From Nilaparvata lugens (taxonomy: Eukaryota; Arthropoda; Insecta; Hemiptera; Delphacidae): 64,000 nucleotides of DNA. Made by a program: the position numbers and the translations under genes. Below are positions 1-11,924 of the stretch, one piece after another (position 1 is the first letter of the stretch; the number at the start of each line of letters is the position of its first letter). Location: NCBI RefSeq assembly GCF_014356525.2, contig NC_052514.1:251018-315017 (forward strand). The letters run 5' to 3'. A model generated the notes under the pieces. It had not been told where the DNA came from and searched no databases. It saw only the letters and a program-made list of their open reading frames with translations.

Positions 1-259
1 TTTTTTAGGATTAACTGGAATACCACGACGATTCTCCGACTATCCAGATTAATGTTTTTCTGGCTCTCAATCATTTCTAGTCCTCGCCTACGGCCTCAGA
101 CTTGAAACCGATTTCGAGCCGGAAAAATTTCATTTTCTGCTCTAGGTGCGAAAGTATACTGTATTTAACAACAATGACAAAACACCTTAATCATAAAATG
201 ATTGGGAACGGATTGATACAGTTATACATACAGATATGATAATCATTGCATTAGCTGAA
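1..259. other. AT-rich non-coding DNA, nothing recognised
   Basis: No exon, repeat end or RNA gene is visible. If the homeobox gene to the right extends leftwards, as its missing 5' exons require, this is intron. Confidence 0.4.
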
Positions 260-410
260 GCTGCGTACAGATTTAAATCCACGAACACACTCATTTCCCT
301 TTTCATCAAATGATGCTATAAGCTTTATATCTGTATCTTACTGTTTCTGTACAAATACAGATATAATCAGCTGATGAAAAGTGTCCGTGGCGCTCAAGTC
401 TGTACGCAGC
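260..410. mobile_element. MITE family D, diverged copy
   Basis: Inverted ends (gctgcgtacag at the left, ctgtacgcagc at the right) enclose two inverted blocks rich in 'cagatat' and 'atcagctgat'. Better preserved copies of the same element lie at 13801-13969 and 53200-53365. Non-coding and presumably moved by a transposase encoded elsewhere. Confidence 0.7.
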
Positions 411-459
411 TTAACAAAACGCGCGTTCGTGCGTGCCACATAGATGTGTAAACAGCCTT

Positions 460-686
460 ATTTATAATAAAGGGAAGAACTGGCTCATACACTTACATGA
501 TTGGTTTGACGCATCATCACGTCTGAACTACTGGACTGATTAACTCAAAATTTTTCATATTGATTTTTAATTTACCAAGGATGGTTATATGTCTATTTCA
601 AATTCTTCAAGGTTTTATTACCTAGGTAATGTTTTCAGTTTGTCAAGTTTTAAAATAGACCCTTGCGGAGCACGGGTTACCTGCTA
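460..686 (+). mobile_element. Helitron-like repeat L, copy 1
   Basis: The copy shares 'gacgcatcatcacgtctgaa' with copies near 5.8, 26.2, 32.7 and 54.8 kb. It ends in a short GC-rich block 'gcggagcacgggttacctg' followed by CTAGT, which fits the CTRR-type 3' end of Helitrons. It has no open frame and is non-autonomous. The 5' end is less certain than the 3' end. Confidence 0.55.
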
Positions 687-947
687 GTTTTAAATAAGAG
701 GAGTCGCTCGATCCGAAATATTATTCAGCTTTATTTCTATTCTCTCAACTTGGTTCCTTTTCTCTGCTCCCTTCTTTCTCTCTGGACACCAAAAAGCGAT
801 CAAGAGGGGAAAACTCGAAAGGGATTCAAGTCAGAGGAGGGATCTGCAGGAGAGAGAAAAAAGACAAGAAGTGGAATGGCGACGTTCTTTGAAACTCTGT
901 TAAAATGTGCACAAACCCCACGGCTCTTGATTTTACCCTAGCATCTT

Positions 948-1143
948 CTTCTTTCCTCCTCCTCCTCGACCTCAATCTACTTCCTCTTCTCCTTTTTCTT
1001 CTTCTTCTTCTTCTTCTTCTTCTTCTTCTTCTTCTTCTTCTTCTTCTCCTCCTCCTCGACCTCAATATCTTCTTCTCCTTTTCTTTTCTTCTTCTTCTTC
1101 TTCTTCTTCTTCTTCTTCTTCTTCTTCTTCTTCTCCTTCTCTT
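948..1143. repeat. CTT/CTC microsatellite
   Basis: Long runs of (CTT)n broken by 'cctcctcctcgacctcaat' and a second (CTT)n run. The poly-Leu and poly-Arg open frames over it are products of the repeat. Confidence 0.95.
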
Positions 1144-1505
1144 TAAATGTAGATATAGATATATAACTAGTAGTTCTGTTATTTTAAAAAATCTACAAAG
1201 ATATGCCCAAAATCTGTGTTTTTCTGAGTCTTCTCAGTTTCCCAAGAACTCAAAAAAAATCAACAAAAAATGTTAAAATTAGGTGTACAGACTCAGCTGA
1301 GATGTAAAAATGTTTTATTGAAATAGTTTTAGTATAGTGTCAAAGATCCGCCCAAAATCGGCGGTTTTTGAGCGTTTTACCTGCGTTTTCTGATATTGAA
1401 GTTTTTGATATAGAAGTCCAGCTAGGCTCTAGAATTTTGTATAAACTAACTAAAGTATTATGTTCAATTATGTTTTAAAGGGGAAGGTTGAGTATATATT
1501 TTTAA

Positions 1506-1644
1506 GGGCGGTTGGCACAGTCAAAGCTTAAACAAAATTAAATCAGTTGGTGGCTTAAACTCAAAATGAATTACATTATAACAAACAAGACTTGATAAGA
1601 ATTCAATCCAGTTTAAAATGAAACTGTGACTGTGCAAACGACAC
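1506..1644. mobile_element. MITE family H, copy 1
   Basis: Ends 'gggcggttggcacagtc' and 'gactgtgcaaacgacact' are imperfect inverted repeats. The body ('aaagcttaaac', 'cttaaactcaaaatgaa') matches the element at 37056-37205, and its ends resemble those at 37543-37750. Confidence 0.65.
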
Positions 1645-2254
1645 TAAATGGCAATGTTATTAATGTTGATATCATTATAAATGTTTAGATTCTTGAATAA
1701 CACAAATAATGAAAAGTTATTCGATCAGCTGTTCTAGCGCACTTGAAATTTGGACTATTTGAATGTCAACAATACTTGTCGTCGTCTACTGCCGAAATTT
1801 ACGCACAATCGAAAATGCACCAAAAGAATCTATGTGTGTTCCAGTAGTAGTCTACTACAGTGATTGAAGGGGCAAAGTATGCAACACGCTTAGCACGAAT
1901 TTCTCGGCCATTAAAATTCATACTTTTCTCGCCTGCTGACATCAATATTCTGAATGATTATATGGCCCAAGGTCTATTATATTAATACAGGTCATGACAC
2001 AATCCCGTGATGCATTGCAGAATCGCCATTTTGTGATGTTCTAGTTCACCAATTTTCAAATTTATCAGCTGTTATCATTACAGAGTAATACAAGATGATG
2101 ATGAACGAGGAAGAGAGGACAGGGAAAGACAGTCGAAGATGCTATACTGATGTCTACGTTATAATTGCAGTGAAGAAAGAAAGATAGGAGAACATCTTTG
2201 CCGATCCTCTGCCTTGTCACTGCCTTCTATAGAGGATACTGATATGAATATGTG
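1645..2254. other. Non-coding stretch with a MITE B fragment
   Basis: No gene. The end of the stretch (about 2100-2245) contains diverged pieces of the MITE B interior ('aggagaacatctttgccgatcc'). Confidence 0.4.
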
Positions 2255-2371
2255 CCGGGTGTTTCAAAAAGAGTTACCCAATTTTACAGTTAGATCTATT
2301 TGAAAAAATGGTGTACACAAACCAATTTTACAACAAATTACTCACAGAAGTATCAAGTTTATGATGATGTA

Positions 2372-2540
2372 TTATAATTGTTCTATGTGACCTCCTTTTG
2401 AGGCTCGGACGACACGGTAGTCAAATTCAAACCAGACTGTTCGCAAGATGTCTTCTCGGACTGTAGTTACTGCATCAGTTATCCTGGTTTTCAGCTCCTC
2501 AATTTCAAGTGCTAAGGGAAGGACATCAACACGATCTTTA
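2372..2540 (-). pseudogene. mariner-type transposase C-terminal fragment (left arm)
   Basis: The open frame (extending to 2623 on the other arm) ends with motifs typical of the last ~55 residues of insect Tc1/mariner (IS630-like) transposases: an LPLALEIEELKTRI stretch, then VREDILRTVWFEFDYR, then GGHIEQL and a stop. The DDE catalytic region is absent, so the fragment cannot be active. The mirror copy is in the right arm. Family assignment rests on recalled motif similarity. Confidence 0.6.
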
Positions 2541-2705
2541 ACGTTGTTTTCTCCCTTAGCACTTGAAATTGAGGAGCTGGAAACCAGGATAACTGATGCA
2601 GTAGCTACAGTCCGAGAAGACATCTTGCGAACAGTCTGGAATGAATTTGGCTACCGTCTAGATGTCGTCCAAGCCTTAAAAGAAGGGCATATAAAACACT
2701 TATAA
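2536..2705 (+). pseudogene. mariner-type transposase C-terminal fragment (right arm)
   Basis: Mirror image of the left-arm fragment: LALEIEELETRITDAV, then VREDILRTVWNEFGYRLD, then EGHIKHL and a stop. The open frame begins at 2448 in the opposite arm, so its first ~30 residues are antisense of the left copy and meaningless. Confidence 0.6.
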
Positions 2706-2847
2706 TACATCATCATAAACTTGTTACTTCTTTGAGTGATTTGATGTGAAATTGGTCTGTGTACACCATTTTGCAAATAAATATAACTGTTTAAAATTGG
2801 GTATTTCTTTTTGAAACACCCGGTATATAGCAGTATTTCGGTATCTT

Positions 2848-3210
2848 CTATAGAATGCATTGACAAGACAGAGAATCAGCAACGCTGTTCTCCTATCTTT
2901 CTCCACTGCCATTATAACATGGACCTCACTATAGACTACAATATTACAGGTTCAAAAATATCGAACATTTCTGAAAATGTATCTCTCCATAGCAACAGAT
3001 GCTCTTTTGTATCTTCTCAAAAGCAACGTGTTACAACAGAAAAGATACTCACTATATCAACCGTCAGCTTTGGTTGGATAAGAAGATTATTTATAGGGGA
3101 TCCTAACACAAAGTGGATATCAACATAGATTAATTTCCCTAGCAATTGATGGATATGAATTTCTCCACTGCAATTACAGAGGTATAACGTAGACCTCACT
3201 ATAGTATCTT
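2848..3210. repeat. MITE B end fragments and an interspersed repeat
   Basis: Two copies of the MITE B right end ('cctcactatag' at about 2927 and 3197) bracket a segment containing 'agatgctcttttgtatcttc'. That segment recurs in reverse orientation, twice in tandem, at 51029-51195. Confidence 0.6.
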
Positions 3211-4130
3211 CGACTGTCTTCCCTACCCACTCTTCCTCGTTCACCATCTTCTTGTATCTTGATATTTTCCTTCTTCTCTCCTCTTCCCCCATTCTTCTTC
3301 ACCTTCACCAGGTTCCATCCCTTCGTTCCACTTTTTGCAGCCTCTTTTTTAGACAGTCGACTTACGAAAACAGAAAAAGAAATAAGAGTGAGTCTGAAGT
3401 CTGTAGCTCTGTGCTAGATGTCAGAAAAAAAAGCATGTCATGAATTGTGAGCTGTAGTACAGAATAATAATAACTGGCGTTTAAACAAGAAATGGCGACT
3501 GTTTTGAATAACTAAACGGCTACTGTACTTTAAAACGAGTCTTGAATTTAGTTTTTTAATGTTGGTTGAACCATTTTACCACGATATGAAGATAGGAGAA
3601 CAACGTTGACGCTGTTTAAAACTAGTTGAACGAGCGTTAGCGAGTTCTTACTTTTGATTTACTGAAGGCTATCACACAGCCTTCAGGCGCTGACACATGA
3701 TTTCAGCTGGTTATAACAACATAATTTACAACTTCTCATCAACTAACTGATACGAGTTAAGATATCAAAGTGCGGTTTTCGCTATTTATTTTCTCTTGGA
3801 ACTCTGTATCGAAATCATGTATCACATGATCACCTTCTCATTTGAAAAATGAATTTAGATTCATATGAGGGACAAATATGATGGAGCGACAAATTTTTGA
3901 AGAGTAATCTTATATTTCAAATAGGAAAACAATGAAACCTACTGTCAAATATTATTCTTTTAGAAGGAATATTCAGCTGTTTCCATAATTTCCACACACT
4001 CTGTATAATTACTAGTATATCTCTGAACAGTAGAACTCGCGCTCAGTAAGTTACATTGACATGTTGTTATGTTTTCTCAAAGATTAATTAATAATTTATC
4101 AATTATTTGAAATGTCTAGAAAAAATCCTA
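3211..4130. other. Non-coding stretch, pyrimidine-rich at its left
   Basis: 3211-3340 is C/T-rich. The remainder is AT-rich without splice-bounded open frames I can support. Confidence 0.4.
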
Positions 4131-4944
4131 AAAAATCTGTGTAGCGCATTCACACAACTTTCCTTGCCGTTATGAAAATTGATCACCTGACGCTAGTGTT
4201 CCCGCGCATCTCAAGTCTACCACTATTCAAAGATCTGAGCCAGCTGGTGACAGGACAATAACGCTGGAAACACACAAGGTCTGCTATTTCTTCATAGTGA
4301 ATGATTTAATAGAATCAACTGTTTGCAATTGAAATAATCACATTTTCTCTAATTTCAAGCTTATTTTCAATTTTAGGTGAAAATGTTACTGAACATTAAT
4401 CGTAGAGATTTTCATGCTCAATCTTTCCCACTTGAAATTTTTTGTTAAAATTGTATCTGAAGCCTGATAATTTGGGAATCTAAAATGAAACTATGCATAG
4501 ATGGTGCGAAGCTCCTGAAATTTTTACAGATATGGGACTTATGGCAGTTGATAGAGCTTATCAATGACTAATTCAGGTACGAATTTGATCAAAAACGTTG
4601 GAGCAGTTTTCGATAAAATCGCGAAAACCCCTGTTTTTGACAAAATTTTCGCCATTTTAGCCGCCATCTCTAATTGAATTTGATCGAAATTGTTCGTGTC
4701 GGATCCTTATATTGTAAGGACCTAAGGTTCCAGATTTCAGGTCATTCCGTTAATTGAGAGATGAGATATCGTGTACACAGACGCACATACACTCATACAC
4801 ACACACATACAGACCAATACCCAAAAACCACTTTTTTGGACTCAGGGGAACTTGAAACGTATGGAAATTTACAAATTGGGGTACCTTAATTTTTTTCGTA
4901 AAGCAATACTTTCCTTACCTATGGTAATAGGACAAAGGAAGTAA
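4131..4944 (-). mobile_element. Microsatellite-bearing repeat C, copy 1
   Basis: Left end 'gcattcacacaactttcctt' and right end 'acctatggtaatagg' match, in reverse orientation, the ends of copies at 6105 and 12279. This copy has only a short CA run (4791-4812) where the others carry long TG/CA arrays. No coding potential. Confidence 0.7.
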
Positions 4945-5404
4945 TAAACATAGAGCTTTCTGTCCTATCGTACCGTGACGTGTCGTCCCGGAATGTGAGT
5001 GTGAGCTCCGTTATCAGGTCTGGCTGCCGTCGATACGCCAATCCAATCAACCCATCAGAGAACATTCTGTGTTGTCGTGTTGGCGAAAAATCGGTGTGTT
5101 GAAATTAACAAAATAAACTACCATAATGCTGATTTCCTACAAACTTCATTTCTCACTTTTCATTATTTTAGAAATCAATTTCTTTTCAATAATATATGTT
5201 GCAATTCTAATCATCAGATTAAAAAAGAAAAATGTAAAAAACTTTCTATCAATAACTCCAAACTCCAAACTAGAATCATGGCCTCAGCTTATGGGAAGAC
5301 CAAGTAAGTAGACAACTGTCTTTAGTTAGACAGGTAGACAGTTCTCTACTAACGTTGATGGAAAGATACATTTTCAAGATGTTCGATGTTTTTGAACGGG
5401 TAGT
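4945..5404. other. Non-repetitive stretch with a weak exon-like site
   Basis: GC content rises around 4960-5080. An ATG at 5278 is followed 26 bases later by a good donor (CAA then gtaagt), but the open frame is only nine codons and no homology is recognisable. Confidence 0.25.
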
Positions 5405-5722
5405 ATTATAGTCCACTAGACAGCTGATTAATGATGAATAATTCTAAAGTCTGATTTTCACGGTAATATTGGCGTTCAAATGAGATTCCTTTCCCTTTTG
5501 TATTATTCTTAAAATGCAAAATTTCAAAAAACCTATGTATATGCCGACGCGAAATTCAAAAAGGAACATACCTGTCAAATTTTTTGAAAATGTATTGCTA
5601 CGTTTCGCTGTAAATGCGGAACATAAAAACATAAATATAGAGAAAAATATAATCATATAAACATAAAAAGAAATGTCAAACCGTCGACTTGAATCTTAGA
5701 CGTCACTTCGCTCGTTCAGAAA
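5405..5722 (+). repeat. Interspersed repeat M, copy 1
   Basis: Shares 'ggaacatacctgtcaaat', 'ccgtcgacttgaatcttaga' and 'cacttcgctcg' with copies at 48812-49217 (same orientation) and 53631-54042 (inverted). More diverged than those two. Confidence 0.7.
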
Positions 5723-6104
5723 GTTGCGGATTTCTAAGATTACAATATAACAGTTCTTGAGCGAGTTCTCCAACTCAAGGATTCACTAGTATAATAAAGG
5801 AAAGAATTGGCCTTTACACGTACGGGAAAGAAAAAAATTGTTTGACGCATCATCACGTCTGAACTATTGGACTGATTATCTTGAAATTCTGCATAAAGAT
5901 TCGAAATTAAACGAGGATGATTATAGACCGATTTTCAATTATTTAAAATTTCATTACTTCAAGTTTTCAGTTTGTCAAGTTTTCAATTTGTCTTGCGTCC
6001 AGTTTGTTATATTTTACTAACTTCGCTTGATCAAATTAGATTCTTAATTCACCGAGGATGGTTATAGGCCTATTTCAAACTCTTCAAGATTCGTCTCGGT
6101 CATG

Positions 6105-6247
6105 TTTTACTTTCCTTGCCCTATTACCATATGTAAGGAAAGTATTGCTTTCCAAAAAAAATTAAGGTACCCCAATTTCAAGTTTTCTATACGTTTCAAG
6201 GTCCCCTGAGTCCAAAAACATGATTTTTGGTGTTGGTCTGTGTGTGT

Positions 6248-6307
<60 letters not shown>

Positions 6308-6325
6308 GTGTGTGTGTGTGTGTGT

Positions 6326-6374
<49 letters not shown>

Positions 6375-7117
6375 TGTGTGTATGTGTGTGTATGTGTGTA
6401 TGTCTGTGAACACGATAACTCCATTCCTAATCAACCGATTGACTTGAAATTTTAAACTTGAGGTCCTCATGCCATGAGGATCCGACAATTAGAAATTCAA
6501 TAGAATTGAATTCAAAATGGCGGAAAAAATGGCGGATAACTACTAAAAAACCATGTTTTTCACGGTTTTCTCGAAAACGGCACTAACGATTTTCTTCAAA
6601 TTTATATCATGGATAGCTATTTATAAGCCCTATCAACTGACATGAGTCTCATTTGTGGGAAAATTTCAAGAGCTCCGTAATATTCTTGAGAAAAATGGCG
6701 GATAATTACTAAAAAACCATGTTTTTCACGATTTTCTCAAAAATAACTTGATAGATTTTTTTCAAATTCATACCCTGAATAGTTATTTATCAGCTCTATC
6801 AACTGGCATGAGTCTCCTTTCTGGGAAACTAATGGGGGTCCACCCCATCCTTGATAAATGGACTTAGTAACCTCCTTCTCGTGCATGAGGTAGGTAGGTA
6901 GCGCAGTTCATATAAAAAGAACACATAGTCGAGATATTTCATCTATAGAACAGCTGTTTTGACGACTTTAAAAAAATGAGGACTAAAAAAATCATCGAGT
7001 TTCACAATTTACACAAAGAGAAAGGACTCTGAAAACAATTATATATACACATATACAGAAGTCTGATCGTAGTTTCAAATATGAGCAAGGAAAGTTGTGT
7101 GAGTGTACCACACCAGA
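6105..7117 (+). mobile_element. Microsatellite-bearing repeat C, copy 2
   Basis: Starts 'ctttccttgccctattacc', contains a long TG array, and ends 'ggaaagttgtgtgagtgtac'. The interior has several ~130 bp sub-repeats built on 'aatggcggataattac' and 'aaccatgtttttcacg'. Non-coding; the Cys/Val and His/Thr open frames are microsatellite artefacts. Confidence 0.7.
6236..6404. repeat. (TG)n microsatellite inside repeat C
   Basis: About 170 bp of TG with scattered GTGGTG slips. Confidence 0.97.
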
Positions 7118-7177
7118 TTTTTCAGTTTGTTGAGACTTAAATTAGATCCTTGCGGAGCACGGGTTACATGGTAGTCA

Positions 7178-7624
7178 ACAATAATTAATTGATGTCAAAA
7201 TCGAAATGATGAGACTGCAGATGGGTTGAATAAAGTGGAATGTTTATGCTGACTGTAAACGAAAGCACTAAGCGTTCCTTTTCAGGCTATCTGTCCCCTA
7301 TGAATGTTTAATACATTCCGAAATAGAGTCTGAATCAAGGGTTCGCATCCCTTCACAGCGTTAGAACCTACCTTTTCCCATCAGTGCTTCAGAAAGCAAC
7401 TCGTCATTTACCCTCTCACTTTTCGACTCAGCATGTTCCTTTTATTGATATCTTTCCTCGGAACCCCTTCCTATGCTTTATCTCTTCTTCTCTTCTTCCA
7501 TCGTTCGAATGCCTCCTCTCACTCTATCTCCTCTCATTGTGCCTCAATTTTTCTCTATCTTCTTGATGTTTCTTCTTTGATAGTCCTCAATATTGTTTAC
7601 AATTTTGTGTATTCTCGTGTGTAA
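7178..7624. other. Non-coding stretch
   Basis: T/C-rich segment without recognisable coding sequence. The open frames at 7384-7624 are low-complexity Leu/Ser. Confidence 0.35.
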
Positions 7625-7745
7625 TAATTTTTAGTGAGGTCCACGTTATAATGGCATCGTTTGATTAGCAATGGTATTGCTATAGTGAGGTCCACGTTAT
7701 AATGGCAGTGTACGATTGACAATACTGTTGCTGTGCTTTTCTATC
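7625..7745 (+). mobile_element. MITE B end fragments in tandem
   Basis: Two copies of 'agtgaggtccacgttataa' 50 bp apart, each with its adjoining MITE B sequence. Confidence 0.75.
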
Positions 7746-8400
7746 ATACAACAAAACAGATAGCGCTATCTCTCTCTAGCTTTGCAATGTTGTCAGTTTG
7801 CCAGAGTATTTTATTTTTACTTTTGACAATGACTGTACAAAAGTAACTCAGCCACCATTTTTTCCTCATTCTATCAAGATACTTTGGTACACAAGTCGTA
7901 TAATTGATTTAAAATGTATTTTTGAAACAATGAAATATTTTTTAGACACTACCGTATGAGAAACACAAATTAAAATACCTGAAATGACATTTTAAAAGTT
8001 GATACCTGACCATCCCAGACTTCATCCATGCTTCAGTTAGCCAACACGTTTAAGTTAGACCTTCTCGTACCGGTATAAATAATATTGAAAGGTTATTTTA
8101 GAAGTATTTCCATTGAAATTACTTATTTTAAAAAGGATTTCTATTATTTTTAGAAGGAATTGGAATAGAATACCGATCAAATAACTTAATCTCTGTTGTT
8201 TTGACATTCAGATTGGTGTATCACACCAGCTTTTTAAATTAGCTGCCATTTCAGGTTTGTATAAAAATAAAATTCTGATTTTAGTTATGAAGGAAATTTT
8301 TGAATCAAATTATGAAAAAATATTTTTTCTTGATAAATTTGACATTAAATTGATTATTTTATCAAGGAAATGATAATTATTATTAGATCAAATTCAATGG
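7746..8400. other. AT-rich non-coding DNA
   Basis: Nothing recognised apart from short MITE B-like motifs ('gatagcgctatctctctc'). Confidence 0.35.
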
Positions 8401-8800
8401 GATGGATTTAGTAACAGCTGTGTACAATCAGTGGCAAAATGGAGAGACTTGGCAACGTTTTTCTCCTATCTTTCTTCACTGCCATTATAACGTGCACCAC
8501 ACTATATCCTTGTCTATCATTCAACAAAGCGGATAGCGCTATCTCTTTCTCGCTTTGCTTTGTTGCCAGATCGTCTTTAAATCATGTAGAATTAACAAAT
8601 TATTTTATCTTAATTATGAAAATTCATTATGAAATTATTGAAAAATACAATTGATCATTTTAAACGAAAATGAATAGCTAATATTACATCAATAAACCTG
8701 TATCAGCTAAAAGGCATTGACAAGACAGAGGACAGAGATCGGCAACGTTGCTCTCCTATCTTTCTGCACTACCATTATAACGTTGACCTCACTATACTTC
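8401..8800 (-). mobile_element. MITE B, rearranged copy
   Basis: Contains 'tagcgctatctctttctcgc', the AT-rich interior and the end 'cattataacgttgacctcac', with an additional end fragment at 8455-8512. The order of pieces shows internal rearrangement. Confidence 0.7.
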
Positions 8801-8855
8801 CTTCACTCCTTCTTCTTGCAACTGTTCTGTTTTCTTGTCATTTCTCAATTCAAAA

Positions 8856-9512
8856 ATATGGTGTGGTGCACTCACACAACTTTCCTTGCCTATTGATCAC
8901 CTGACGATAGTGTTCCCGCGCATCTCGAGTCTACTATTCAAAGATTTGAGCCAGCTGGTGACAGGGCAATAACGCTGAAGACACACGAGGTGTGCTATCT
9001 CTTCATAGTGGATCATTTAATAGAAACAACATTTGCCAACAGTTTGCAATTGGATAATCACATTTTCTCGAATTTCGAGCTTATTTTCAATTTTAGGTGA
9101 AAATTTTACTGGACATTAGTTATAGGGATTCTCATGCTGAATCTTTTCCACTTAATTTTTTTTGTTTAAATTGTATCTGAAGCCTGATAATTGAGAATCT
9201 AAAATCAAACTTTGCAAAGATGGGGCGGAGCTACTGAAATTTTTACAGATAAGGGACTTGTGGCAGTTGATAGAACTTACCGATGACTATTTCAGGTATA
9301 ACTTTAATCAAAATCGTTGGAGCCGTTTTCGAGAAAATCGCGAAAAAACCTGTTTTTGACAACATTTTCGCCATTTTAGCCGCCATCTTGAATCGCATTT
9401 GATCGAAATTGTTCGTGTCGGATCCTTATATTGTGAGGGCCTTACGTTCCAAATTTCAAGTCATTCCGTTAATTGGGAGATGAGATATCGTGTACACAGA
9501 TGCACATACACT

Positions 9513-9587
<75 letters not shown>

Positions 9588-9729
9588 TGTGTGTAGACCA
9601 ATACCCAAAAACCACTTTTTTGGACTCAGGGGACCTTGAAACATATAGAAATTTAGAAATTGGGGTACTTTAATTTTTTTCGGAAAGCAATACTTTCCTT
9701 ACCTATGGTAATAGGGCAAGGAAAGTAAA
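8856..9729 (-). mobile_element. Microsatellite-bearing repeat C, copy 3
   Basis: Reverse orientation copy from 'gtggtgcactcacacaactt' to 'ggtaatagggcaaggaaag', with a (CA)n array at 9508-9583 at the same internal place as in copies 2 and 4. Confidence 0.7.
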
Positions 9730-9894
9730 AATCATAGTTCCTGCACGTTTGCCATAGTTACACCGGCGATATGTGGATTAAACTTTCATCTTACATCAAC
9801 ACGACCCATCCTCCCCACACCCTATTTTACACGAAATCTTACAGAAAGCTCGACTCTGTTTTGCGTCTTGGAGTAACAAAGCGTTACTATACAC

Positions 9895-10330
9895 CTGAAC
9901 CTCCTCCTCATCATCCTATCTTTATCACCTTTCTCCTCCACACCCTCCTCCTCTTCACCCCTACACCCCCTTGTACTTTTCCTCCTCCCCTTCTCCTTCG
10001 ACTCTTCTCCCCCACCCCCACCCACACCTCCTCCTCCTTCATCCTTCCTCAACCTCATTGTTCATATCCTTCTCCTCCTCTTCCTCATCGTTCTCCTTCA
10101 CCCCTCTCGTATTTCTTCTTCTCCATTTCCTCCTTTTCCTTCACCTCCTTCTTCTACTCCTTTACCAAATCCTTATTCCACTCGTTTTACCCCTCTTACT
10201 CCTCCTTCCCCTCCTCCTCTTCATCATTTTACTCCTCCCCATTCTACTCCACCACCTCAACCTCCTCTATCTCCTCCTCCTCCTCCTCCTCCTCAACCTT
10301 CTCCTTCCCAAAATTCTCCTCCTTCTTTGC
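9895..10330. repeat. Pyrimidine-rich low-complexity tract
   Basis: More than 400 bp of CTC/CTT/CAC-type sequence, giving long proline/serine/leucine-rich open frames in several + frames. No frame is bounded by splice sites or recognisable. Confidence 0.85.
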
Positions 10331-11690
10331 ATTGCAAGGGGCTTATGGTCCCCTTTTAATGCACCAATTAAAAACAAGGCTCTCTGCTACCAAGATCAGT
10401 GTGGTTGGTGGGGAGAGAAATCCTAAAGAGGGTGGGAATAGAGAGAAAGAGCCTATAGGAAGGAGGATGGAGAGAGTAATTAGAAAGAAAAAGAGAGAAT
10501 AGAAAGCGGGAAGAGAACCGAAAAGGGGCAAAAGAAAAAAAATTTAGAGGGGAATATGAAGCTTGAAGGGTGATATAGTAAGGAAGGGGAATACTGAAAT
10601 GGAATGATGGAGGAGAGAGAGAGGAGGATAACTACTCCCGAAGAAGGGATGAAGTAAGACGAAGAGGGAGAAGAATAATGATAAGACGGCAGACACCGAG
10701 AATGTGACTTAACTTTCTGCAACTTCTCGGAACTTAATGGAAGTGTCACACAAACTTATTCTTCGTCTTTGCTGTTATCCGGCTTTCTCTCTCTCTCTCT
10801 CTCTCTCATATAATGCATTATCTTCTACCTTCATTAATTGCTGTAACCTACCATGAATTTCCCATTTCTTGTGATTATTTTCTACAGAAACTTAGTCGAA
10901 TAATGGAATATCTATCCTTCCTTTTTTTATGACAGAACTGGAGTACAGTATTTTTCAAATCTATACCTTGGAGTCTAAAGGTTAGGTAGACCTAATAGTA
11001 TGCTGTAGACAGTTCCCCTATGTAGTAAATGAATTGATTAACCTGTTACCCAAAAATTTAATTTTTCCTCCACCTACTGTCTAAAGTACTAACTTTACTC
11101 CCTGAAACATAATACTAAAGTGTCACTTTTTCGCTCTCGGTAGTAAAAAACAGAAAAACTCCCTAGGGAGGAAAAGTGACTCCATTTAAATAACATGGGA
11201 AGCATTTCTATTTTAAAAACTTACATGGTAATAGGTTAGAAGGTCTAAGCTCAGGTGAGAAAGCATAATAGAGGTGTCTGTCATTGAGTCAACTGAATTC
11301 AATACCACAACCAGAAATTCGATCAACTCATGAATTATATGTTTGTATGATATTATATGCTTAATATTAGTAGACGATAAAAATTTATACAATTTTGAAA
11401 ATATTTTATTCTATTCAAAATACCAGCCAACAAATATTTTTGATCTGCAATTCAAATCTGAACCGCGTGATCTGGAGTCAGCCATTTTTGGTAGCTGCCC
11501 AGTTGATATAATTGTTACAACTTTTGCCGATAGATAGTACAATCGGCAGTGCCAATCAGACGACCGGTTTTTAAGTTTTAGATTTTAGGTTATGTTGTTA
11601 GGAAACATTGTCACCAATACGTAAGTTATTAGAATGATTTTATTTGCAGTTTCTATAAAAAAATGTAGCTGGAGGAAAAATGTTGTGTAC
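10331..11690. other. Intronic/intergenic DNA without recognised features
   Basis: Purine-rich to 10740, a (TC)n run at 10783-10806, then AT-rich. No exon with matching splice sites or homology was found. Confidence 0.4.
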
Positions 11691-11708
11691 ATCACGAGTG
11701 AAAAATAC

Positions 11709-11924
11709 TTTTTCTCCCTCAGGAAAATTGTTGCCCTCGGCTTCGCCTCAGGCTTCAAACTTTTTCCCACAGGGAGAAAAAGTCGTACTTTTCACTCTAG
11801 ATATACAAATAACTATTTCTCCCTCAGGAAAATTGTTGCCCTCGGCTTCGCCTCGGGCTTCAAACTTTTTCCCACAGGGAGAAAAAGTCGTACTTTTCAC
11901 TCTAGATATACAAATAACTATTAG
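11709..11924. repeat. Two-unit tandem repeat, each unit self-complementary
   Basis: Two units of about 107 bp, nearly identical. Each begins 'tttctccctcaggaaaattg' and ends with 'cacagggagaaaaagtcg' plus 'cttttcactctagatatac', so each unit can form a hairpin. Confidence 0.85.

Larger units (their letters stand above)
2255..2823. mobile_element. Palindromic mariner-derived element
   Basis: Ends are 'ccgggtgtttcaaaaag' and its complement. The whole element folds back on itself around 2535, so each half carries the same transposase 3' end in opposite orientation. It appears to be two mariner 3' halves joined head to head. A truncated relative lies at 34487-34870. Confidence 0.75.
5783..7177 (+). 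mobile_element. Helitron-like repeat L, copy 2, split by repeat C
   Basis: The left part runs 5783-6104 and the right part 7118-7177, ending 'gcggagcacgggttacatgg'. A full repeat C copy (6105-7117) sits between them, so repeat C inserted into an existing L copy. Confidence 0.6.

Noticed and set aside
826..1276. Poly-Arg and poly-Leu open frames
   Set aside because: Products of the CTT/CTC microsatellite.
5278..5303. Possible first exon (short ATG frame followed by gtaagt)
   Set aside because: Only nine codons, no homology, and no downstream exon in matching phase could be tied to it.
6107..6488. Long His/Thr and Cys/Val open frames
   Set aside because: They are translations of a (TG)n/(CA)n microsatellite within repeat C; the same applies at 9399-9673 and 12328-12690.
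9771..10502. 243-codon open frame rich in Pro, Ser and Phe
   Set aside because: Coincides with the pyrimidine-rich tract; several frames are equally open and no motif or splice site supports it.
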